From an uncultured Allomuricauda sp. (GTDB lineage: Bacteria; Bacteroidota; Bacteroidia; Flavobacteriales; Flavobacteriaceae): 32,316 bases of DNA. Positions 8,365 through 15,532 of this stretch are shown piece after piece (within the stretch, counting starts at the first letter, position 1; each line of letters opens with the position of its first letter). The translations under genes and the position numbers were made by a program. Below the pieces are notes generated by a model. That model was not told the origin of the DNA and did not search any database. It was given only the letters and a program-made list of their open reading frames with translations. The DNA is taken from contig NZ_CAMYIC010000039.1 of assembly GCF_947258355.1 (NCBI RefSeq), forward strand, positions 1 to 32,316. Reading direction: 5' to 3'.

Positions 8365-10563
8365 TTAAATGTTGAGCCAGTATGTCAACTTTAAGTTGAT
8401 GGAGCGGCTTCTGGGCATAAAGGAATTTACAAAGTAATTGTCGTTGTATACCAAAAACAAGTCGGAGAGAGGCGCAAATCGCCATTGTAATCGAGAATTG
8501 AACCCTAAATTATCCAATTGGTTTCCATATTGAATCAATGTAGACCAAAATATGGACTTGTTGAAAGTAATATTGATTCGAGGACTAAACAACAAAATAT
8601 CTTCGCTCTCGTAAGGTTCGGGCAATTTTATACTATTATATATAACTCCCATGGAGAGAAAAACCTTAGGTTGTAGCCTTAGGCTCATATCTCCTTCAAA
8701 AACGTAGCGTTTACCATTGTAGAACTCGCCGTACCCTGGTTGTACGGAGTAGGAGAAGACTCTTCTTCTATCGCTCTGAAAGGACATTTCGAAACTTGTG
8801 TAATGGTATCCTGCATTTCCTGGTAGCTCAACTCCACCATCTGTTCCAGTGGGATCAAAAGGGTCTGTTAAATATGTATAGCGGTTGAACATACGAAAAC
8901 CAACACGCTCTTGTGTTTTGAACTGTGCCTCCCATTGTGAAAAAATAGTGTAATCGGTGTTTTGGTAGTCCAAGGTAGGTCTCCATATAAAGTTGGGGCT
9001 GATTCGAAAACCATGGGTGTTCAATTTTCCTTTTTTGGGCCAAAAGTTGAGTTCCATAAAAGGTCTGGCAGCTATAATATCTTCCCTTCGGATAAAACCA
9101 AGGTCCGAACGAAAATCATCACCCACGTAATTACCACGTACTCCAAAGTTGAAATATCTTGAATTGTACCGAAGATCCATCCCGCCAGAATCATTTCGGT
9201 CTCCTATGTCGTGTGCAAATGCTTTGTGGTAGTAAAATTTACCTGTCCACGTATTGTTCGGGGATGCCAGGTTATAATCCAATCCAACAACGCGGTTGTA
9301 CCTGTCGGTTTCATCCACAAAATCGTAGTCGTCAAAAGTTTGTCGATTCACAAAAATGAAACTAAGGTTTGACCTCGAGAACATTTTTTTCTGAAGCGCC
9401 AAAACCGTATTGTTATTACTTGGAATCTCATTCAGTTTATCTTCCTCCGTTTGAATGTTCAATAGCCCAAGTCGCCAATCCTTGTTTAACTTTCCACTGA
9501 GCCTAACACCTCCTATGATCCCATTTTCTATGGTTTCCCCGTCCTTGTCTTCTGCAATTCCTATCCTTCTGGAGAAAAAGGGATTGGCATCCCTTCCATT
9601 TCCAAATGAACCGAACAGGTCGCTGTTGTCGATAAAGAATTGCCTTCTTTCAGGGAGTGAAACTTCAAAACGGGTGAGGTTGGTCACAAAATTGTCCACT
9701 TCCACATTGGAGAAATCTGGATTCAGGGTCACGTCCAAGTTCATTCCGTTTCCTATCGAAACTTTGGCATCTCCACCGAAACCAATTTTGTTCGAGCTCT
9801 CGTTGTTTTCGTAATCTTTGGAAACAATACCGTTTACATAGGGTATAAGGGCCATAGGGGTTCTGGATTTCCCCAGGGGTCTTTCAAATACCATATCTCC
9901 CATAAAGGCCAAATTGAAAACAAGTTGGTTTTGTGGTATTTTCATCCAAGTACTGGTCTCATTGGTCTGCATATCGAATCGATAGCTATTGAATCGCCAT
10001 TTGGTCTCTCCTTGTTTAAACTTGAAGGAAGTTAAGGGAATGGCAATCTCACAGACATAATAACCATCGTATATTTTGGTTTCGCCCTTCCATTTTACAT
10101 CCCAAGAGGTGGTGAAATTGTTTCGATCGGACCCACCATTGGAAATTAATGCTTCCCGGCGCACGCCATAAGGGTTCATGCCAAAAAGGAAGGCATTGGT
10201 GCCGTCATTGAAGGTGTCGAATATTAAACTTATATTATCGTTGCCCCCAGCCCGGTAATCTCGCTGTAGGGATGGGATCACGTAATCATCTCCTTCGGTG
10301 TACAAGGTAATCCCAATGTACAAGGTGGTATTGGAATACATCATTCGAATATCGGTCTGCTGAGCTGCCAAAGTGGTGTCCGAAGGAAAATATTGCTGAA
10401 AATCATGGGCACTTTCCGATGTTTCCCAAGCACTTTCATCCAATATGCCATCTACTTTAATAATATCTTCAATAAACTTGACCATAAAGGTCTTGGAATC
10501 GGACTGTGAAAATAGAAGAACAGGGAGAAGTATTGTAACAAGTACAAAACATTTCTTTAACAT
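8365..10563 (-). CDS. DUF5916 protein with CBM9-like domain and outer-membrane beta-barrel
   Basis: 732 aa. A signal peptide ends near residue 20 (LLFSQSDS). Residues about 30-215 are a carbohydrate-binding family 9-like beta-sandwich (KVDGILDESAWE, YSNTTLYIGITLY, GYYVCEIAIPLTSF). The remainder is a DUF5916 barrel: the segments LNPDFSNVEVD, ERRQFFIDNSDLF and FFSRRIGI are typical, followed by alternating strands up to a final LKLTYWLNI ending in an aromatic/hydrophobic strand. Family members are often annotated as hydrolases or protein of unknown function in the outer membrane of Bacteroidota. Substrate unknown. It is divergent from the S1/P1 nuclease gene (147-base gap). Confidence 0.9.
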   Translation of the reverse strand: MLKKCFVLVTILLPVLLFSQSDSKTFMVKFIEDIIKVDGILDESAWETSESAHDFQQYFPSDTTLAAQQTDIRMMYSNTTLYIGITLYTEGDDYVIPSLQRDYRAGGNDNISLIFDTFNDGTNAFLFGMNPYGVRREALISNGGSDRNNFTTSWDVKWKGETKIYDGYYVCEIAIPLTSFKFKQGETKWRFNSYRFDMQTNETSTWMKIPQNQLVFNLAFMGDMVFERPLGKSRTPMALIPYVNGIVSKDYENNESSNKIGFGGDAKVSIGNGMNLDVTLNPDFSNVEVDNFVTNLTRFEVSLPERRQFFIDNSDLFGSFGNGRDANPFFSRRIGIAEDKDGETIENGIIGGVRLSGKLNKDWRLGLLNIQTEEDKLNEIPSNNNTVLALQKKMFSRSNLSFIFVNRQTFDDYDFVDETDRYNRVVGLDYNLASPNNTWTGKFYYHKAFAHDIGDRNDSGGMDLRYNSRYFNFGVRGNYVGDDFRSDLGFIRREDIIAARPFMELNFWPKKGKLNTHGFRISPNFIWRPTLDYQNTDYTIFSQWEAQFKTQERVGFRMFNRYTYLTDPFDPTGTDGGVELPGNAGYHYTSFEMSFQSDRRRVFSYSVQPGYGEFYNGKRYVFEGDMSLRLQPKVFLSMGVIYNSIKLPEPYESEDILLFSPRINITFNKSIFWSTLIQYGNQLDNLGFNSRLQWRFAPLSDLFLVYNDNYFVNSFMPRSRSINLKLTYWLNI

Positions 10564-10640
10564 CGGAATAGTTTAGTCGGTTCGTCAAATTTAAGAGATA
10601 CATAGTTAAAAAAATCCCAAAATTTTAAAATAGATTGGTC

Positions 10641-10670
10641 TTTGGTAAAACATTCCGAAAATTAGCTGTG
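10641..10670 (+). promoter_or_regulatory. Candidate housekeeping promoter of the S1/P1 nuclease gene
   Basis: TTTG at 10641-10644 and TAGCTGTG at 10663-10670 are separated by 18 bases. This resembles the Bacteroidota consensus TTTG … TAnnTTTG with one mismatch in the -7 box. The start codon is 40 bases downstream. Confidence 0.5.
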
Positions 10671-10710
10671 TTGATTGCACAGGTTCCCTAATTTTTAAAA
10701 TATTTCCACC

Positions 10711-11481
10711 ATGAGAAAAATGTTATTGTTTCTGCTTTTGTTTCCGGTTGTGGTTTTAGGTAATACTACATGGTCCAAAACGGGCCACAGGGTTACAGGG
10801 CAAATTGCACAAAATTATTTAACGGGAAAGGCAAAAAGAGCACTGAACGATTTGTTGGATGGTCATAGCCTTGCCTTTGTTTCCACGTTTGCGGATGATA
10901 TTAAAGCTGACCGCACCTATTCCAAATACTCGGCATGGCACTATGTCAACTATCCATTGGGAATGAGTTATAAGGATTCTCAAAAAAGCGAGTATGGAGA
11001 TATTGTTATGGCCATTGAGGAGTGTGTGGCCAAGGTAAAGGATGAGAACAATACCAGAGAAGACCGTGTTTTTCATTTAAAAATGCTGATTCACCTTATT
11101 GGCGACCTTCATCAGCCGATGCACGCCAGTAGGGCAGAAGATAAAGGGGGAAATGATATTCAGGTGCAATGGTTTGGAGAAGGCAGCAACCTCCATAAAG
11201 TATGGGACAAGAATTTGATAGATTCTTATGGGATGACGTACACCGAGCTTGCTTCCGAATTGGAAGGTGTAAGTCGGAAAAAGAGAAAAGAAATTCAAGC
11301 TGGGACCATATATGATTGGGTAGATGAATCCCACGAAATTTGTGCAGAGCTCTACGAATCGGTTGAAGTTGGGGAAAAACTGGGATACCGTTACTCCTAT
11401 GATTACAACAATTTACTTTTTGAACAATTGCAAAAGGGAGGTTTGCGATTGGCCAAGGTTTTAAATGATGTATTCAGCTAA
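10711..11481 (+). CDS. S1/P1 family nuclease
   Basis: 256 aa, secreted. The signal peptide ends so that Trp21 becomes near-N-terminal; in P1 nuclease the mature N-terminal Trp and His6 are zinc ligands, and here W21 and H26 keep exactly that spacing. Further ligands are visible in FADDIK, WHYVNY (H77), LIHLIGDLHQPMH and SNLHKVWD. The trinuclear zinc site is therefore complete and the enzyme should degrade single-stranded DNA/RNA, perhaps for phosphate or nucleotide scavenging, in the periplasm or outside. It is monocistronic: divergent from DUF5916 and convergent with the AraC gene, six bases away. Confidence 0.94.
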   Translation: MRKMLLFLLLFPVVVLGNTTWSKTGHRVTGQIAQNYLTGKAKRALNDLLDGHSLAFVSTFADDIKADRTYSKYSAWHYVNYPLGMSYKDSQKSEYGDIVMAIEECVAKVKDENNTREDRVFHLKMLIHLIGDLHQPMHASRAEDKGGNDIQVQWFGEGSNLHKVWDKNLIDSYGMTYTELASELEGVSRKKRKEIQAGTIYDWVDESHEICAELYESVEVGEKLGYRYSYDYNNLLFEQLQKGGLRLAKVLNDVFS

Positions 11482-11487
11482 AATTGC

Positions 11488-12360
11488 TTAGGATTGAAGA
11501 ACTGTTTTTAATTGATTTCTATATTCGGAGGGATTTTGACCTGTAAATGCCTTGAACGACTTGTTAAAGTGTGAAAAGTTGTTGAAACCACTATCGTAAC
11601 ACACTTGGGTAATGCTCATGGGCTGTTCTGCCAATAGTTTGGAAGCATGTACCAATCTATACTCATTTACAAACTGCGTAAATGTTTTATTCGTGATTTT
11701 TTTAAAATATCTACAGAAGGAGGGCACCGTCATACTCACCATATCTGCAATTTGCTCCAAACTTATATCTTCCTTAAAGTGTGTTTTCACATGATTAAAG
11801 ACAATATTGATCCGGTCGTTGTCCTTAACCTCCGTTTCAATGGAGAAGCCTTCGGCGTTCAACACGTTCATTTCTGTTGAGGTGGCCAATATGTTCAATA
11901 TATTAAGGATAGAGAGCAGTCGTTGAAAATCTGTTTGGTATTCCAAAATCTCCATTTTTTCCCCAACCTTTATTTTGGTCTTTCCAGAAAAAGCGATACC
12001 ACCCTTGGCAACCTCGAAAAGTTTTTGAATATTTTTCATTTCTGGAATGTTGAAGAAATCACTTCCCAGAAAGTCAGCTTTCATCTGTACCAAGGTTTCA
12101 CTTTTGTTCCCGGTAAGCTTATCGGTGAAACCACAATGTGGCAAATTGGAACCTATTAATATAAGGTCACCATTCCTATAATAAGAAACATGGCTGCCTA
12201 TCTGTCTTTTTCCAGAACCCCCATTCACATATACCAACTCCAATTCTGGGTGGTAATGCCAACCATTGTTCTTGTTCTCATTGTTTTCATTGAACTTCTG
12301 GAAAGTAAATGAGTGACCAAAACTTGGGGCTATTGCTTCAAATGCTGGTTTTTGAATCAT
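11488..12360 (-). CDS. AraC family transcriptional regulator with cupin sensor domain
   Basis: 290 aa. The N-terminal half is a cupin-like ligand domain (HYHPELELVYVNGGSGKRQIG, GDLILIGSNLPH). The C-terminal ~100 residues are a double helix-turn-helix of the AraC/XylS type: ISLEQIADMVSMTVPSFCRYFKK is the first and MSITQVCYDSGFNNFSHFNKSFK the second, ending in FTGQNPSEYR. Bacterial members with this cupin often sense sugars. The target is not evident; the gene is divergent from the small secreted protein at 12573, which could be a target. The start is well placed behind a good promoter. Confidence 0.93.
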   Translation of the reverse strand: MIQKPAFEAIAPSFGHSFTFQKFNENNENKNNGWHYHPELELVYVNGGSGKRQIGSHVSYYRNGDLILIGSNLPHCGFTDKLTGNKSETLVQMKADFLGSDFFNIPEMKNIQKLFEVAKGGIAFSGKTKIKVGEKMEILEYQTDFQRLLSILNILNILATSTEMNVLNAEGFSIETEVKDNDRINIVFNHVKTHFKEDISLEQIADMVSMTVPSFCRYFKKITNKTFTQFVNEYRLVHASKLLAEQPMSITQVCYDSGFNNFSHFNKSFKAFTGQNPSEYRNQLKTVLQS

Positions 12361-12385
12361 TTAGTGCAATTTTTCTTCTTAATGG

Positions 12386-12414
12386 CAAAGTTACAAATGT
12401 GTATAAACTACAAA
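12386..12414 (-). promoter_or_regulatory. Candidate promoter of the AraC regulator gene
   Basis: On the minus strand TTTG (12414-12411) is followed after 17 bases by TAACTTTG (12393-12386), a perfect match to the TAnnTTTG -7 box. The start codon is 25 bases downstream of the box. Confidence 0.55.
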
Positions 12415-12536
12415 TATCTACAATGTTACCATAAAGTTATGCTATTTTATCATTAATACTATGTTAAAACAACTACCCTGTTAATATAGCATAGAAAGTG
12501 GAAAAGATGGTGGTATTCCTGTAAACCATTGCGGCA

Positions 12537-12544
12537 TACATTTG
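12537..12544 (+). promoter_or_regulatory. -7 promoter box of the small secreted protein gene
   Basis: TACATTTG matches the Bacteroidota -7 consensus TAnnTTTG exactly and lies 28 bases before the ATG at 12573. The expected -33 TTTG is not present at the right distance (TATTCC instead), so the promoter may need an activator. Confidence 0.5.
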
Positions 12545-12572
12545 TACTGTAATCTTAAAAAAACGAAGTGTT

Positions 12573-12950
12573 ATGAAAGTAGTAAAAAATCTAACAGTAG
12601 CAGCGGCCCTTTTAATAAGTACCATTGGAATGGCCAACACAGAAGCAACCGATTTTGGTAAAAAAACAGTAGCCAAATACGAGGTTGAAAAGAATTTGGT
12701 AAAAGTGAACCTTGATCCAGTATTCGTAAAGAAAGGTCAAAAAGTAATGATGAACCTTTTGAACATCTCTCAGGGTAAAGTTCTTCTTAAAGTTTATGAT
12801 AGCAAGAACAGATTGGTTTTTGACGAAGCTATCGATGGAGACGTAGTAGTAGAAAAAGCATTCAACTTCGAGAAAGCATTCGAAGACGAGTATACCATAG
12901 TTGTAGTTGACAAATTTGGCACCTACAAAGAAACTATGGAAGTAAGATAG
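12573..12950 (+). CDS. Small secreted protein, beta-sandwich-like, unknown function
   Basis: 125 aa with a signal peptide (cleavage near MANTEA, residue ~21). The mature 100 residues are rich in Val and Lys and show a strand pattern such as GKVLLKVYDSKNRLVFDEAI and EYTIVVVDKFGTYKETMEV, which resembles the beta-sandwich seen in T9SS C-terminal domains and DUF3244-like proteins, but no cargo domain precedes it. Not recognised as a named family. Single gene between its own -7 box and a strong terminator. It uses C-ending codons more than neighbours (6 of 8 Asn as AAC, 4 of 7 Phe as TTC), which suggests high expression. Periplasmic or surface location is inferred. Confidence 0.85.
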   Translation: MKVVKNLTVAAALLISTIGMANTEATDFGKKTVAKYEVEKNLVKVNLDPVFVKKGQKVMMNLLNISQGKVLLKVYDSKNRLVFDEAIDGDVVVEKAFNFEKAFEDEYTIVVVDKFGTYKETMEVR

Positions 12951-12977
12951 TTTGTTTAGTTAATTTTTATGTGCATT

Positions 12978-13002
12978 GGGGGCCGGGAGGCCCCCTTTTT
13001 TT
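12978..13002 (+). terminator. Rho-independent terminator of the small secreted protein gene
   Basis: Perfect 7-bp stem GGGGGCC/GGCCCCC with a GGGA loop, directly followed by seven T. The T-run touches the stop codon of the convergent MOSC gene. Confidence 0.95.
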
Positions 13003-13633
13003 ATGTCCACTTTTTAAGTTTTTCCCTTTTTTTCAGTGGTAGTGCATCACTGTTGATGGCCATTTGTAGCAATTCATGATCTTTGGTTTTTGAAAAAAGT
13101 AACTTATAGAATTGCTGCACGGTCAAAGTATTCTTAGATTCCTCAACCAACTCCATGGAATCACCCATCACAACTTTCCCTGGCTCCAAAACACGGATGT
13201 AGGTTCCTGGGAACCCATGGTCTACAAATTCTTTTAGGATATTTTGGTTGCCAAACCGGATGCCCAGCTTGTAGCATGGCTCTCTTGGTTGGGTGATTTG
13301 TACCAAAGCGTTGCCGAGTTTATAGATACTTCCGATTCTAAGCTGTGATTCGTCTAATCCTTCCATGGTCAGGTTTTCACCGAACATGCCCCAGTTCCAA
13401 TCCAAAAGAGGGTATTTTTCTTTCCAATACGAGTAGTTTTCTGCAGCAAACAAATAACAAGCTTTGTACGTGCCACCGTGGTATCTTCGATCTACAACGG
13501 TATCGCCCTGCACATCTTCTACATCCAGAAAAAGGGGTTCATCAACAGGGTATTTGTAGATGCCGGTCATGGTTTCTTTACCGTTCCATACAATTTTTGT
13601 GGGCTCACCGAGGTTTGTGGAGATAACTTTCAT
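13001..13633 (-). CDS. MOSC domain protein (YiiM-like)
   Basis: 210 aa from the ATG at 13633. MOSC proteins bind a molybdenum-cofactor-type sulphur carrier through a conserved Cys. Seen here: DRRYHGGTYKACYLF, WNWGMFGENLTMEGL, RIGSIYKLGNALVQITQPREPCYKLG with the candidate sulphur-carrying Cys, and the C-terminal helical 3-alpha tail typical of YiiM. Known YiiM-type proteins help detoxify N-hydroxylated compounds; that role is by homology only. An upstream GTG at 13657 in the same frame would lie inside the preceding gene's terminator, so the ATG is preferred. Confidence 0.9.
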   Translation of the reverse strand: MKVISTNLGEPTKIVWNGKETMTGIYKYPVDEPLFLDVEDVQGDTVVDRRYHGGTYKACYLFAAENYSYWKEKYPLLDWNWGMFGENLTMEGLDESQLRIGSIYKLGNALVQITQPREPCYKLGIRFGNQNILKEFVDHGFPGTYIRVLEPGKVVMGDSMELVEESKNTLTVQQFYKLLFSKTKDHELLQMAINSDALPLKKREKLKKWT

Positions 13634-13646
13634 AAAGGCAAGGTAT

Positions 13647-13674
13647 AAAAAAACCACCGCTGGAGGCAGTGGTT
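13647..13674 (-). terminator. Rho-independent terminator downstream of the DUF6249 gene
   Basis: On the minus strand: 9-bp stem AACCACTGC/GCGGTGGTT (one G·U pair) with a 5-base loop, followed by a T-run. It ends the leftward DUF6249 transcript before the MOSC gene and so excludes a start for MOSC upstream of 13633. Confidence 0.88.
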
Positions 13675-13701
13675 GTTCTTTTTTAATGGATGTTGAAAAA
13701 A

Positions 13702-14055
13702 TTAATCCTCGTCATCCAACTTTTTGGTCATGTTAAATCCAACCATGAGTCCGACACCTGCCAGTAAAAAGATGGTGCCTGGATAGGCAACTTCCTCATC
13801 CACCCCTAAGCTGTAGTGTAAAATGGAGGCTACAAATATGGCTGCTCCAATACCCATGAGCAATAAGGCTAGGTTTAGGATAATAATTTTCCAGACCGGA
13901 GCTGCCTTGTCCCTTTTGCCCTTGACAAAAATACTGGCGTCCGCACCTTTTTCAATCAATGCCAGGCGTTCCTTGTTCCTTGTTGAAAAATAGAGGTAGG
14001 CAATGGCAAAAATGACCCCCATAATAATAGGCATGATAATTACTTCTGATCCCAT
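13702..14055 (-). CDS. DUF6249 domain inner-membrane protein
   Basis: 117 aa with three hydrophobic segments (about 5-22, 55-78 and 90-108) and a conserved stretch just after the first: FSTRNKERLALIEKGADASIF. This is a family of small membrane proteins in Bacteroidota that is often found beside ECF sigma genes. Its function is unknown. It is divergent from the sigma gene at 14190 and has an ECF-type promoter (14104-14130) that mirrors the sigma gene's promoter, so it is probably in that regulon. Start ATG at 14055. Confidence 0.85.
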   Translation of the reverse strand: MGSEVIIMPIIMGVIFAIAYLYFSTRNKERLALIEKGADASIFVKGKRDKAAPVWKIIILNLALLLMGIGAAIFVASILHYSLGVDEEVAYPGTIFLLAGVGLMVGFNMTKKLDDED

Positions 14056-14103
14056 AACTGTTCGTTTTAATGATTATTCGTAATTTATTTGTTCATAAGC
14101 TAT

Positions 14104-14130
14104 GACGACCATTTTTTGAATTAGGTTACA
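14104..14130 (-). promoter_or_regulatory. Predicted ECF-sigma promoter of the DUF6249 gene
   Basis: Minus strand: TGTAACC (14130-14124), 16-base spacer, CGTC (14107-14104). The -35/-10 pair is of the ECF type and identical in motif and spacing to the promoter facing the other way at 14154-14180. The leader to the ATG at 14055 would be about 40 bases. Confidence 0.75.
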
Positions 14131-14153
14131 TTTTTAATAAAAATTATTTTTTG

Positions 14154-14180
14154 TGTAACCTAGAAAGCACTTTTATCGTC
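14154..14180 (+). promoter_or_regulatory. Predicted ECF-sigma promoter of the sigma factor gene (autoregulation)
   Basis: TGTAACC (14154-14160), 16-base spacer, CGTC (14177-14180). The expected start of transcription, about 6-9 bases on, falls at about 14186-14189, next to the ATG at 14190, so the mRNA would have almost no leader. The two -35 boxes form a perfect 9-bp inverted repeat (TAGGTTACA … TGTAACCTA). Confidence 0.75.
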
Positions 14181-14189
14181 CAATGAACA

Positions 14190-14768
14190 ATGCTGACCAA
14201 CAAGGAAAAACAACTCATTTCGGAAATAGGCAAGGGCAATACCCGTGCGTTCTCCGATTTGGTGGATAGCTATAAGGATTTGGTCTTTACGCTTTCCATT
14301 CGAATGTTGGGCAATAGGGAAGAGGCTGAAGAGGTGTCGCAAGACGTTTTTATTAAAGTATATAAATCCTTGCCGAGCTTTAAAGGCGATTCCAAGTTGT
14401 CCACTTGGATGTATAGAATTACCTATAACACATGTTTGGACAGGATAAAAAAAATAAAAAAGAAAAGAATCCATACCGATTTGGAACATATTGATCAAAT
14501 TGCCTATGCGGATTTGGACACGGCACTTCAAAAAATGATGGAAATCGAAAGGAGCGAATTAATTGGTCAATGTTTGTCGCAACTATCGGAGGAAGATGCA
14601 GGAGTCCTTACTTTATTTTATCTTGAGGAAAAGAACCTGCAAGAAATGGAGAAAGTGACCAACCTTCCCGTAAATACGTTGAAGGTAAGGTTGTTCAGGG
14701 CCAGAAAGCGTTTGGCCGGTATTATGGAAAAGAATGTGAACAAAGAAATATTGCAAAGCAATGGATGA
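14190..14768 (+). CDS. ECF subfamily RNA polymerase sigma factor
   Basis: 192 aa. Region 2 is clear (AFSDLVDSYKDLVFTLSIRM, EAEEVSQDVFIKVYKSL, FKGDSKLSTWMYRITYNTCLD) and so is region 4 (LSEEDAGVLTLFYLEEKNLQ, LPVNTLKVRLFRARKRL). It lacks extra C-terminal domains. The 3' end overlaps the next gene by eight bases, as usual for a sigma and its anti-sigma factor. The promoter is of the type its own class recognises, so it is probably autoregulated. An alternative ATG at 14183 is in another frame. The signal it answers is unknown; envelope stress is a reasonable guess. Confidence 0.95.
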   Translation: MLTNKEKQLISEIGKGNTRAFSDLVDSYKDLVFTLSIRMLGNREEAEEVSQDVFIKVYKSLPSFKGDSKLSTWMYRITYNTCLDRIKKIKKKRIHTDLEHIDQIAYADLDTALQKMMEIERSELIGQCLSQLSEEDAGVLTLFYLEEKNLQEMEKVTNLPVNTLKVRLFRARKRLAGIMEKNVNKEILQSNG

Positions 14769-15171
14769 ATTAGAGGATAAAAAACTGGAAGCTTTTGTAG
14801 ATAAACTCATGGAAGATGCCCCATTGGAATCACCTTCTGTTGATTTTACCAAAAATGTGTTGCAAAAACTGGAAGCTGAGACTTCGAAGGAGGTTTTTCA
14901 ATACAAGCCCATCGTATCCGGCAAGGTATTGTCAATTGCTTTTATTGCCTTTGTCGCCTTACTTATTGTAATTGGATCTCAAGTAGGACTCGATAATGGT
15001 CAAGGGTGGTTTAAAAACTTGAACATGGGGGCTTGGTTCCATGCTGATTGGGGCTGGATGAAAGGGTATACTTCTTCTAAAGTAATGGTTTATGGCTTCC
15101 TCTTTTTAGGTCTTATGTTTTTTGTGCAGGTGCCTTTATTGAAAAAACAGCTGGGCAGTAGGACTTTCTAA
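14761..15171 (+). CDS. Probable anti-sigma factor-like membrane protein
   Basis: 136 aa. The N-terminal ~55 residues are acidic and helical and should be cytoplasmic (KKLEAFVDKLMEDAPLESPS … FTKNVLQKLEAE); two membrane segments follow at about 56-77 and 108-128, with an aromatic loop between (WFKNLNMGAWFHADWGWMKG). No zinc-binding anti-sigma motif (HxxxCxxC) is present. The role as sigma regulator is inferred only from the eight-base overlap with the ECF gene and from its topology. Its TAA stop overlaps the stop of the convergent DoxX gene. Confidence 0.75.
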   Translation: MDELEDKKLEAFVDKLMEDAPLESPSVDFTKNVLQKLEAETSKEVFQYKPIVSGKVLSIAFIAFVALLIVIGSQVGLDNGQGWFKNLNMGAWFHADWGWMKGYTSSKVMVYGFLFLGLMFFVQVPLLKKQLGSRTF

Positions 15172-15524
15172 AGATATGCGTAATAATACGCCCAATACAT
15201 TAAGAAGAATTGCAAGGGAATTCGAAGAATCAATATCCATTTGGGAATGCCAGCCGATGCTTTCTCACCCGAAAGCATATAAAAATGTACTGATAAAAAA
15301 ACACCCAACATCAAAATAATGCCAAAAGTGCTTAGTTTTCGGGTTGCATCGAAACAAACGCCTATCCCCAATAAAATTTCTGCCATACCACTTATATAGA
15401 CCAAAAGTCTGTGCTTAGGTAGGTACAAGGGCATTATCCGCATGTATACTTTAGGTTTTATAAAGTGCATGATTCCTGCAAGGATGTACATTCCTGCCAT
15501 TACATAAAGGTGCCATGGAGCCAT
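15168..15524 (-). CDS. DoxX family membrane protein
   Basis: 118 aa with four membrane segments. The start GMYILAGIMHFIKPKVYMRIMP and the segment ISGMAEILLGIGVCF match the DoxX/DoxD-like family, whose members are small quinone-linked or unassigned membrane proteins. It ends with four bases overlapping the convergent gene (stop codons interlock at 15168-15171). The upstream membrane-protein gene (15533) ends eight bases away, so the two are probably co-transcribed. Substrate unknown. Confidence 0.88.
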   Translation of the reverse strand: MAPWHLYVMAGMYILAGIMHFIKPKVYMRIMPLYLPKHRLLVYISGMAEILLGIGVCFDATRKLSTFGIILMLGVFLSVHFYMLSGEKASAGIPKWILILRIPLQFFLMYWAYYYAYL

Positions 15525-15532
15525 AGTTTCTT

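Noticed and set aside
12438..12493. 8-bp inverted repeat TATGCTAT … ATAGCATA with a 40-base spacer, between the AraC gene and the small secreted protein gene.
   Set aside because: Short, AT-rich and widely spaced; it could be an AraC half-site pair but is not distinguishable from chance here.
13634..13657. Upstream GTG start extending the MOSC protein by eight residues.
   Set aside because: It overlaps the T-run and stem of the terminator for the upstream gene, and the ATG at 13633 gives the standard family start.
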